Positions 31,349-41,900 of a stretch of 59,689 bases of DNA are shown here, in pieces; position 1 is the first letter of the stretch, and each line of letters begins with the position of its first letter. The notes below the pieces were generated by a model. That model was given only the letters and a program-made list of their open reading frames with translations. It did no database searches and had not been told where the DNA came from. A program made the translations under genes and the position numbers. The stretch is from Ophiocordyceps camponoti-saundersi (nom. inval.) (Eukaryota > Ascomycota > Sordariomycetes > Hypocreales > Ophiocordycipitaceae): contig PDHQ01000072.1 in assembly GCA_003339415.1 (NCBI GenBank), forward strand, positions 95,846-155,534, in the 5' to 3' direction.

Positions 31349-33960
31349 TCATAGTCCGGCAAGGACGCTTTGGATGCCCACCGAGCCGGAGTCGTCGCGC
31401 CGCTGCACAAACGCCCGGAAGTCGGCCTTGGAGAGCTTCCCCTTGTTCCCAGTCTGCCCCGGCGCCAGCGTCCTGGACTTCTCCCGCAGGGCCTCCGGGC
31501 CGACGATGAACAGCGAGCCAATGTCCGTCAGCATCTCGACGGCGACGGCCACGTCCTTACTCAGCGGCCAGTCCCTCATCGTCGCCACGTACTTGGCAAT
31601 GTCCTGCGTTACCATGAGGCCACCCGTGGCGTTGACCTGGAACTTCTTGAAGTGGTCCGACAGCAGCTGATGGATGGCGAGGGCCAGCTCGCTAAAGAAC
31701 TTTTCGGCGTTCTGGCCGTCGACGGCCTTGGCCGCGTGGCCGCTCGCGCGACTGAGAAAGGTGCAGATGCCCAGGCAGGTCGGCGTCTGCAAGAACTCGA
31801 GCTCGGCGTCCTTGGGCCGGAAATCCTGCTTCTTCTGCCCGCTCAGGGACTTGCTCGTCCAGTTGGTGATGACGTCGAGCGACACCTTGAGGACGTCGTT
31901 GGTCTTCTTCTCGATCGAGTCCATGGCTGATTTCTTCTGCGCTTCCATGCTCCGGCGTACCGTCGTGTTCGACTCGGCCAGGCGTATGAGGACTATGCTG
32001 ATGAAGCGCTCCATGATGGCCGCCACCGTCACCGCCGGCCGCAGGGCTGGCAGGTAGGAGAGGTCGGGCTCCGTCTTCGCGTTCTCCAGCATGGTGGCCT
32101 GGACGTGAGCCGCGTCGAGCGACGTCTGGATGTAGACCTGACCCATGTTGGTGAGCAGCAGGTTCAGGAGGACGTTCATGTCTTTGGGCGTTTCGGCGCC
32201 GGATCCGAGCTCGAGTGTGCGCTGGACGCTCTCGGCTAGCCACTTGAGCATCCGCTTGGCGTTGGTCACGCTCATGGCCCCGTCCTCCTCCGTCACCTCG
32301 ATCTCGTTGTTGTCATCCTTGTCTTGCAGGCCAGCAACGCGCAGCATCATAGCCTTTTGCATGGGTGTCAGATCCGACGACTCAAGCCGCTCTAGGTAGG
32401 CATCCTTGGCCGAGGCCATGAGCTGTGTTCCCTGCTGAGCCAGAGAGGCCATGAAACCCGTCGGTGCCTTCTTCCGCCTAGAGTGATAGATGGTGAACCT
32501 AAAAAGCAGGGAGCCATACATCTCCTCGAGACTCTTCTTCTCGCGTTCGATGTAGGCTGAGCCGACCAAGTAGGGCACGAAAAGCTCGTCAATCTGCTGG
32601 TCGAGCGCCTGCGCAATTTGCGCCGAGCACGGTTCCGGGTGCTCCGTCAAGCCGTGCGTCTTGAGGTCCTCGATGAGGGCGCTGATGTAGCTTCTCGACG
32701 AGTGTAACGACCTCAAGAAGGTCAGAGTCGAGATGGTCTCAGCCTTATCCAGAACCTTTTCCAACCGCTGCTGGATGGATTGTTGAAAGACGCGCTGTAT
32801 AAACTTTGTCAAGACCGTCTCGTAGAAGGGGAATGCCCTCTTGATAATAAACGACTCTTCCTGCATGACAATCTTGACTTCGTCGACGAGTGACTGCAGG
32901 CTGGCTTCGACAGGCGGAGGGTCGGAATCAGGATCGGCCAAAGCCTCCCACATCTGACCGTCGGCTGTGACCTCGTCGCTCATAAGCTGGTCGCGATCAA
33001 TGAAAAATTGGTGCTGGTTGACGAAGACGGCGATGACGCTCGCGCCACCATTAAAGTCGTGCAGGACCTTGGCGCACTCCATCATGTCTTGATAGTTTTG
33101 CCGCCGGTAGCTATTGTTGAACTGCTTCAGCAAGGCCTGCTCGAGCGTCTCGCAGAACTTTTCGAGTATCTCGCGGGTGTTGTGACCCCTGGTGACGGAA
33201 CCGGTACCGTTGCTGCCGTTGGTTGTGCGACCCCAAGAGGCGGGATCCAGCTGCTGGCTTATCCTCATGAGCTGTCGGGCGATGACGGCGCAGCGGACCT
33301 TGTCCTCGGCGCCGCCCTGGCGCTGGATAGACTCGAGGGAGGAGAGGTGACCCGTCTCGCTGACTTCGGTCCAGCACTGTATGAGGAAGATGGCGTCCTG
33401 GGCCCTGCGCCGTTTCCGATCCAGTTCCTCGAGCTTCTCACCGATCTGGACAGCGAAGTTTCCCCCACCGTCGGATCGGCCGTTGGCGTCGGAAACGTTG
33501 ACGCCGCCCGCATTGAGGGATATGTCGAGGGCTTCGAAGGAGCTCATGGACTGGTCTAGCTTGTGACCGAGTGTGTCGAGTGTCTGGTTGTGTTGTAGCT
33601 CTGCTCTTCGAACTTGAGAGAGAAGCTCGGATTCCTTTTGTTGCAGCTCATCGCCGAGAGTGGCGAGTTGCGAAAGGGCATCTTGCGAGGGACCATCGTC
33701 AGTCACCGGGTCCCCACGAGGGCATTTCATCGTTTCTCCCCGAGAAGGAGGGTAAGGGCCCTACTTTCAAATGTCCGGATCAGGGGCTTGGGATCAAATG
33801 CTGCTTGAGAAGGTCCTGAGCGACGGTTGGCGGGGATGGCGCTCTCGGTCAAGCTGTCGACGAAATCGCGGACGATGAAGTCTTTGCTCGAGAAGTTCTC
33901 CAACGTGAAGCTGGGACCCTTTGGATAGAGGCTTTTGGCCCCCGAGCCGGGGCGCTCCAT
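31349..33960 (-). CDS. SEC10: Exocyst complex component Sec10
   Basis: Exon 1 (33960-33765) and exon 2 (33681-31349) encode 842 residues across an 83-nt intron with a CTGAC branch site. The joined N-terminus (SFTLENFSSKDFIVRDFVDSL ... FDPKPLIRTFENALSQL) is the conserved Sec10 opening. The body is long alpha-helical: coiled coil at about 70-110 (QLATLGDELQQKESELLSQV), then CATCHR-type helical bundles, including NSYRRQNYQDMMECAKVL and YETVLTKFIQRVFQQSI. Sec10 is a subunit of the octameric exocyst that tethers secretory vesicles at the plasma membrane of growing hyphal tips. Length agrees with the family (about 800-870). It shares a 542-bp divergent promoter region with NUS1. Confidence 0.92.
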
Positions 33961-34502
33961 TGGTTTGACAGGCGGGTAAAGGCGGCTACATGCGTGTTCG
34001 GGGGAGGGCGATGACAGAGGAAAAGCCGATAATCAAAATGTTCCCCGGTTTTATTAATTCTTTATCCTTCTGTAGCCGCGTCTACGCTCGTCTGCTGCGC
34101 CAGCCAGACGGCGCGAAAGGATGGTGATGTCGAAGGGACGCTGGGAAAAGGATGTCAGAAGACTTGTTGGTTGGCGTTGCAGATTTGTAGCAGCGATAAG
34201 AAGCACAGCCACATCAGCCAGCCACGACCAGGGTATGCGGGTGGATGCGTGGTACGAATAGCATTAATAATTCCGACTTATCGAATCTCCGCCTCAGCCT
34301 CAGCCTCAACAAGGCAACGTCACAGGAAGAGGGAAAAAAAAAGTACATCTAACCTGCCACGCGTCTCCGAGGCGTTTCCAATGCAGCGGCGCGTACCGAC
34401 GTGAACGATTCCTCGTCGTCGTCTCGGCTACTGGATCTTTAGAAAGCTGAGAAAAGGCGCAGGCGATATCGACCGTCTCTAATAACTTCATCGGCCTTCA
34501 CC
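33961..34502. promoter_or_regulatory. Divergent promoter region, SEC10 / NUS1
   Basis: A 542-bp gap between two divergent start codons. AT-rich stretches lie at about 34030-34070 and 34260-34350. No clear TATA box or repeated operator is seen. Confidence 0.45.
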
Positions 34503-35635
34503 ATGCCCCTGAACGCGCGCACCCGCGCGACTTACAGGGCTGACGAGCAGCAAGGCCACACTCTCCTGAGCGAAATTGACAGGAAAAGGCTTCTTTCTGT
34601 ATGTCGCACTCTCAATCTCTGTCTTTCTCTTCCTTCACTTTCCTCTCTGTACCATCTGCTAGGTTGCTAACTATATCAAGGCCAGTCTTCCTGCTCCCGG
34701 CGAGATCCCGGCCGTGGCCAGATCGTCGAAAGCGCCCCGTTGGAGATCTCATTTTGGCTTGCGGCGCCTTATCCGCTGCCAGCTTCAGACTGTGGTCTTT
34801 GCCCTCCTGCATGGCATCTTCTCCCTCTACATCCGCGTGCGCATGACCGTCAACCTGCTCACCTATCGCATACTATCCGTCCTCTACTACCACCACGCAA
34901 CGCCGCAGTACATACGAAGAGATGCCTTGGCTCTCGGTCGGAGGCCCAAGCATCTCAGCGCCATCTTTAAATCTGAGCCCACTCAGCGAACCAAGGCTAA
35001 TCTGGAACGACTGGTCGACGAGGTGGCCGAGTTGGCTACCTGGTGCGCCTGCGCCGAGATCCCCATGCTGTCGATCTACGAAAAGACAGGTTCGTAGCTG
35101 ATGCTAACCGCCCCATGGCGCTTTTTCTCTTCTTCTAACCGAGAGAACCCTTCCAGGCCTCCTCAAACAGCATATGCCCATGATCCACGACGCCGTCGTT
35201 CATAGGTTCACCTTTTACTTTTCCGATCAGCAGCCAACACTATCAGTAACCTCGCCGCATCAGGAGGAGTATTCGACACCGTCCATCGGACAGAGCGCCG
35301 TCGGCCACCTGAAACTCCATCTCATCTCCGCACAAGACGGCAGAGAATCTATCGTCGACCTAACCAGGACTCTGGCGGACATGTCGCAAAAGGGCAAGCT
35401 CTCTCCTCGCGACATTTCCATCGAGCTGGTCGATGCGGAGCTTTCCGAAGGCATCATGCCCGAGCCCGACCTACTCATTATGTTTGGCCCCTATCCCGAG
35501 CTCGCAAGCTATCCGCCCTGGCAAATCCGCTTGACCGAGATCTTTTGCCTTCGCGACAACGACAGCTTCGGGTACTACGTCTTCCTTAAGGCGTTGCAAA
35601 AGTACGCCAAAGCGCAGATGCGACTCGGAAGGTGA
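34503..35635 (+). CDS. NUS1: Dehydrodolichyl diphosphate synthase complex subunit Nus1
   Basis: Three exons (34503-34598, 34663-35089, 35157-35635) encode about 333 residues. A hydrophobic segment (LQTVVFALLHGIFSLYIRV, about residues 75-95) is the membrane anchor. The cytosolic domain has the undecaprenyl-synthase-like fold without catalytic aspartate, with ATWCACAEIPMLSIYEKTG, and ends in RLGR, the C-terminal RxG signature needed for activity of the cis-prenyltransferase heterodimer. With its catalytic partner (Rer2/DHDDS type) it makes dolichol for ER glycosylation. An alternative 3' splice site at 34680 would drop six residues in frame. It converges with the AlkB gene, 97 bp between stops. 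Confidence 0.88.
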
Positions 35636-35732
35636 CATGTCTTCAGCAATAGGAGGAAAGAAGCGGGAGTAAGCGAGCATATTTGCAGTTTGGCTGTAGT
35701 GTTTTCATTCTCGGTAGATGCTTAGTATACCC

Positions 35733-36865
35733 TCATGAATCCCACAACAACATTTCACGGAGCTCTCGGTTCCACCGATATACAGGGCCGTCCCCGACGT
35801 TATAGCGGTAGTAATTTTCCGTGCCCTCCCTGACCATGGCCTTTCGAAAGGTGATGTTGATCCTGCCTCCGATATCCTGGAACTTGCCGACCTTTTTCGG
35901 AATGGAATGCAGCCAACTCGACTGCGTCCTCCCGCGCATCAACATCAAGTCGCCGCTGCCGAGCGGGAAGCGCAGCTGGCCTAAGTAACGGGTCTGATGA
36001 GGTGCCAGCTGCGGCGACGACAAACTTGAGGCGGGATGCCCCGGCTTGAGTCGAAGGAGAAAGTCGCGACGAGCGCCGAGGGAGATGGACGCGATGGCCG
36101 GGTCCTTGCCGAGGAACCTCTCGTCGTCGCTGTGGAAGGCGATGCTGTCAGAACCAGAGGCGTAGTAGTTTACGAGGCAGAAGTTGAAGTGGCAGCCCGT
36201 GGCGGCTTCGGATGATCGGCGAAGGCGGTCGAGACATTCGGGGATGGGCCGAGGACAGGCGGCGGGGTAACGGACTTCTCTGCCTGTGATTTTGTCTAGA
36301 GCGCGGCCGTCGTCGGCGAAGAAGGCTGTGTCATCGATGCCGAAGACAGTCGTCCATCTGAGCGAAGTGAGACAGGATTCATGCAGAGGGAAATGAGGTG
36401 TGAAGAGCTAGAGCTTACCTCGGCGTGCGCACATGTGTTTCTACGCCGCTCCTGTTGATGTCGTATTCGACGCGATAAAACGGCAGCTCGGCGCGGAGAA
36501 AGTCGAACAAGGCGCGAGAGATGCGGCTTGGTATGAAGGGTTCGAAATAGAGGAGGTCCAGATCCGGTTGATCGTTGATAGACCGACTAGGTCGGGCTGG
36601 CGCTGAAGCCATTCCATGGCTCAGCGACGCGGGGAGGTCCCTTATGGGGAACGGGTAGTTGTTATGGGTTGAATAGACGGGAACCTAATTTTATCCCCCT
36701 CTCTTGTTAGTTTGACTAAACGACTATGATGACGAGCTTGACAGAGAGAGATGAAAAGACGGGGTTTACCTCGTCGACGTCATTGTCGTCATTGTCTGCG
36801 GCTTTGCTTCGCTTCGAAATCGGAGCGAAAAAGGCTTCAAGGGTGCGCTTCCTTGAGACTGGCAT
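35733..36865 (-). CDS. AlkB-like 2-oxoglutarate/Fe(II) dioxygenase
   Basis: Three exons (36865-36770, 36684-36419, 36357-35733) encode 328 residues; introns are 85 nt (AAACTAAC branch) and 61 nt. The catalytic domain has the iron ligands His196 and Asp198 in FHSDDE, distal His271 in SSWLHSIPK, and the 2-oxoglutarate arginines in RINITFR (286 and 292). The layout (LLYFEPFIPS, VETHVRTPRWTTVFG, NFCLVNYYASGSDSIAFH) is that of ALKBH2/ALKBH3-type enzymes that reverse N-alkyl damage in DNA. The first exon, found by splice signals, carries RTLEAFF, a possible degenerate PCNA-interacting motif, next to a basic KRSK. It is divergent from TRM5. Confidence 0.87.
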
Positions 36866-37386
36866 TTTAGGCTTGGAAGCCCGTTTCGCAGTGCCTCGAC
36901 CGGGTGAGAGAGACTAGGGGGGTTTCTCGTCTTCTTTTTTTAGGTGGCAGAAATCAGGGGAATTGAGTTTGAGGAGAAGAGCGTTCGCTTCCATGGATGC
37001 TCGTGGCTTACGGGAGCGAATGAAATCTCGTGACTCGTGCGCGGCTCGTGACATGTGATGACATCACTGCGATTTGCAGTGGTGTGCGAATAGCCCTGTA
37101 TGTGCGGAGTCGTGATTCAGCCTCGTTTTGCTAGGGGTCTACACGCTGCTGTGATTGGTCAATTTCGCCCTGTCGCAGACCCTTGGATTTTTTCCTTTCT
37201 TCTTATCACGTCAGCCTTGTAGAGCTTCTCTTCAACTGCTTGCATTGCCTGCCAGTGTCACTTCGACTTACCTACCACTCCCGACCCAGATACATATGGA
37301 GGTATGGCTTTGCTCTTCGACCCCTTACTCGCTTTGCTAAAAATCACGCTCATCTTCTTCTCCTCCAGCACAGTAGGCGGCCGCCG
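36866..37386. promoter_or_regulatory. Divergent promoter region, AlkB / TRM5
   Basis: The 521-bp region between the AlkB start and the main TRM5 ATG. It may contain a two-codon upstream TRM5 exon (37296-37301) and its intron (37302-37368). C/T-rich tracts at about 37190-37215 resemble pyrimidine-rich core promoters. Confidence 0.45.
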
Positions 37387-38996
37387 ATGAAGCTCTTTCG
37401 TGCCCCTGCTGCCGCCTTGGCTGCCACGACGCTCGACCGCTCCCTTTTCTGCCGCTCCGTACCGACAGCTGCAGCGTCTGTGCGCGACAACAGGCTCATT
37501 TCAAAGTACCGAAAGACGCTGATAGGCACCAAGGAGCTGCTAATGTTTGAAAAATTCGACCCCATCGCCCCTGATCCGGACCCGGCGTTGGCAGCTCAGG
37601 GCAGGAAATGTTTCGTCCTTCAGCCTAATGTTAATCCAACCAGTAGTTCTCTCCGTTCCCGCTTGACCTGTAAAATTGCTGACACGCGGCTTCTCTGTAG
37701 AGCCGGAGACGTGGAGTCCGGTGCTGCGAGAGGCTTCTGAGCTTGGCGACTTGAGCCTTGTTCCGACGGAGGTGAAGATCGACTATGATATGTGGAGTTA
37801 TCGTACGTGAAGAAGTCTTCACTCGGCTCCCAAAAAAAACGAGACTCTTCTGACCTTGACGGTGTCTTCAGTGGACGTCATCCGAGCCTTCTTGCCCGAG
37901 GAACTGCACGACGAGATACCCGTCGGCTTCAATACGGCTGGCCATGTCGGTGAGTAGTTTCCCGCTTGGCGTATCTCCGGCCACGGCTTGTTGAGAAGAC
38001 TTCTACAGCGCACCTCAACCTCCGGGCCCGGTACCTGCCATACAAGCACGTAATAGCCCAGGTCATCCTCGACAAGAACGCTCCCATCCGGACCGTCATC
38101 AACAAGACTGACAGCGTTGGCACCGATAATGAGTTTCGCACCTTTTCTTACGAGGTACTCGCCGGTCCGGACGACATGATGGTCGATGTCAGCACGGGGA
38201 GCTGCGTCTTCCATTTCGACTACTCCAAGGTGTACTGGAACACGAAGCTCAGCAATGAACATGAAAGGATCGTATCGCTGTTCCGACCGGGCGAGGTCGT
38301 GGCCGATGTCATGGCCGGCATCGGGCCCTTTGCCATCCCTGCCGGGAAGAAGGGCGTATTCGTCCTTGCCAACGACAAGAATCCAGTGAGCTACAGGTAT
38401 CTCGACGAAGCAATAGGGAGGAACAAGGTATGCCGTCCGTCCAGCTCTCATCCCTCATTCATGGCTAATCCACGGATTTCCGCACGCAGGTGGCGCAGTT
38501 CGTCCAATCCTTCAACCAGGACGGCCACGACTTCATCCGCAACGCCTCCAGGCTTGTTCTGGAAGCGTCTAGACGCGGCGAATATGCGCTGGTGGATCCC
38601 CCTAAGGTCCGAAGAGGTAGACCGCAGCCACCACTGATGCGCGTTCCCATGCCGCAGACCATCTCGCACTTTGTCATGAACCTCCCCGCTTCCGCTCTGA
38701 GCTTCTTGCCCGATTTCCGCGGCATCTACTGCGGGCACGAGGAATTGTTCGTTCCGCACACGGACAAGCAATTGCCGTTGATTCACGTTCATTGCTTCTC
38801 TGTCAAAACTGACGGCCCTGAGCCGCTGGACGACATATGCCGGCGGATATACGACGAACTTGGTGTCAGGCTGGTGCCGGGAGACGCCGATATCCGTGGA
38901 CAAGTATCGATCGAGGAAGTGCGCGACGTGGCGCCCTCGAAGCGCATGTTCTGTGCCAGCTTCCGCTTGCCGCCGGAAGTTGCCTTTGCGCCATAG
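37387..38996 (+). CDS. TRM5: tRNA (guanine-37-N1)-methyltransferase Trm5
   Basis: Five exons (37387-37642, 37701-37802, 37872-37949, 38009-38427, 38490-38996) encode 453 residues. Trm5 features are in order: [14 protein letters not shown], the SAM-binding [19 protein letters not shown] with downstream [28 protein letters not shown], and [12 protein letters not shown] (the catalytic NLP motif). It makes m1G37 next to the anticodon and prevents +1 frameshifts in the cytosol and mitochondria. The N-terminus ([21 protein letters not shown]) is basic and hydrophobic and could direct mitochondrial import. An upstream two-codon exon could add MEHSRRPP. All introns are 58-69 nt. Confidence 0.9.
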
Positions 38997-41900
38997 GCTT
39001 CTTTTTTTTCTCTCTCTCTCTACAAACGCTTGTTCTACACGAGGATGTCCGAAAGGAAGGCGCACGCAGTGAGGGGGAGGTGTGATCGGCTTACTGCTTC
39101 GGGGCATTTTCAACACTTGGCCTTGGATCCGCGTTGTCACCCCCTTCTTCTCCTTGAACATTTTTGAGTGGTGGTGGAGGATGGGATGGCATCAAGTATG
39201 TAGGTATGGAAAGGGAGGTGGGAAGGGGGGGGGCGCAAACGTCCTAGGGTTCTCTGACACAGGAATAGGTGACACCGTACCGTACGACCATGGTTCTTCT
39301 GCGTCGGACGGCGGCTCCGAAGATCCAATGAGAGGGGTCCGTGTGAGGAAAGCGATTCCGGGCCGAAGACGGTGGAGCTGCATGTAGAAGAAAGAAGGCT
39401 CACGGAGCCCGCGAAGAGTCCGTGAACAACAAAGATGATGTATGTATGTGAGTGTGGTTCGAGGCGGCCAATTGACCAGATGATTGATCTGTGGTTGGAC
39501 GACGGGGCCAGCTATCAATGGCTGCCTTATGTCGGCTCGTTACATTGAAGCGCGGCCATGAGGAGATGATGGGGGGGGGCGACGAGAGGGGGGGTAGGAT
39601 GGGGGATGGGAGAAGGGGGGGGGGAGAAGGAAAACGGAAGAACAAGGGGATCGCCGACGGCGGTCTCTCTCGGGAGGTGGAAAGAGCCGGGGTTTGTTCT
39701 CCGGGTACGACGTGCTCGTATCAACAAGGCCGTTGAGAGACTTGAGAGGCAAAGGGAAAAGAGTTGAGTTGAGTTGCCATGAGGATCAAGTTCCCCAAAG
39801 GAGGGAGGGGTGGTGGTGTATGTCTCCGTGTAACCCTACAGAGTAGTTTTTTTTTACCCTCCCCATCTACGGATATCTTTTGTTGAGCCTCTCGTGTTTA
39901 ACCTTTTTTTTTTCTTCTTTTCTTGTTCATGATTCATCGTTGATTCGGGTTCTTTGGGGTTGTTCTGCATCGGTGGTAAGGGAGTGAAAGTCTGAAGGTT
40001 GTATTGTGATCCTACAACTAAGAGATTTTTTTTTCCGTCGTTCATTTATTCTCGATTCTGATGGAGAGTTTCACTACTGATCATCTATTAGAGTGAGAAA
40101 GATTCTACAAGGCTGCTTGTTAATCGTCGATGAGGTTGGATGGGTTTCGGAGATGGTTTGATATGAGATGATTAGATTTTGATGTTTAGTTTCATTGTTT
40201 TTTACACTTCCGTTGGCACATCTTATACTACACCCACACGGAACATATACATATACTAGGTAATTACATACATACATACATATGTATCAGTTATAGGAAT
40301 GTATGTATGTATGTACAATGCGGAGATGGAAACGGCTTTTTTTTGGGGGGGGGGGGGGGGGGGGCTGCAGACCTAAAGTCAACAAGGAAAAGAGAGGATC
40401 GTGAACGCTCGGAGATGGGAAAAGGGTGAGGGAAAGGGGACAGTGAGAGATAAAGAAAGAAAGAAAATCTAAGTTGGTTTGGACATGCGAGTGTCGTCAT
40501 CGGTTAGCCTTTTCGATTCTCTTGGCTGGGTTCGTTAGAGTTTATGCCGTTGAATGTACAGACATGCATACAGTGCATCCATAGATATGTAGCTCGTCGT
40601 TGGTCTTTTACAAGTTGAAGAAGGGTTTTGAAGAGTCGAGAAGGAAGTCAAGGAAGGGAGGGAGGGAGTAAAAAGAAAGGAAGCTAGAAGCTATAGATAT
40701 ACCGTAGACGTATATATATATACATAAATCATATCTCTTCGATATACTGTAAGGGTAGGTATATTATGTTTGTATGTAGAGGTTGCTTGGCTCTAGAGGT
40801 CCCCCTTTCGGCTCTCTCTTCTTGTTACTGCCGAGGAAAGCATGAAGGATGTGACGTAAGTTGATAGATAGATTGGGTGATAAAAAAAAACTACGCATAG
40901 CTACGCCTTGAGGGTATGGAAAAAAAGGGGGGTTGGAACAAAAGTCCGTCTTGCCGACGACGTGGGTTCGTGGCGACAACGTTATTTCTCTCTCTCTCTC
41001 TTGCACTTGAGAGTCCTTTTTCTAGAGGGTGGGAGGGACGGATGGATTGGGCGGGACAGCCTACATACGTACGTACGTACGAGGGAGGATGCGATCTATG
41101 TACGGATATGTATGCGTGTGTGTATGTAGGTGGTAGGTAGGTAGGCATGTATGTATTGTGTTTGCATAAATGTGCGTGCCGTGTTTATGTATGTAGTACA
41201 GTGGGGGTAAAAGGGATGTAAAGGAGTCTTTTTTTTTTATCTTATGCATCTCCAAGGCTGATAAGAGGCAGTGATGAAAGCCAATCACGGGTGTGGGATC
41301 ATGATGGTGATGGTGATGGTGGTGTTGATGGTGTTGATGATTTGCGTTGAAGTGGAGTCGGCAGGTAGATCTTGGTGGATGAGGAAAGACGGCAGGGAAA
41401 GACGTCATGTTGTACATACATGAGTGTGACAGAATGGAGTCGCGACCCAGGAATTAGATAAGAAGGGTTTTCAAGAGTTGGGCTTCCATTGTGGGATGGA
41501 TAGGTGGGTATTAGATGGATAGATAGATGAGCAGGCAGCAGCAGCAGCAGCAACAAGAACAACAACCTATCGTCGTCGTCGTCGTCGTCGTTGAACAAGA
41601 AAGGGGCCTGTATTCATCGCTGCTGCGTGATATAATGTGTATGTACCTATGTATGTACAGGGACGTCAGACATTGACGCAAGCCACTTCAAGGTCCGAGA
41701 TATTTTCTAGACAGACGAAAAATGTCCGGTTGGTCGGTTAAAAAGGGGGGGACCCGGACCCTTAACCTAACCTACCTAACCTACAACTGCCTACCTACCT
41801 ACCTGCTAGTAGCCTGTAGTAGCCTGTAGGATGAGCCTGTCTGTCTGTCTGTCTGTCTGTACGGAAGAGAGTAGGCTGTAGCCTGTAGGAGAAAGAGGGT

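Noticed and set aside
31370..31930. 186-codon + strand frame
   Set aside because: Antisense shadow of SEC10.
41763..41815. True telomere or chromosome end
   Set aside because: Units are irregular (CCTAA, CCTACC) and short, with ordinary sequence on both sides; not a TTAGGG array.
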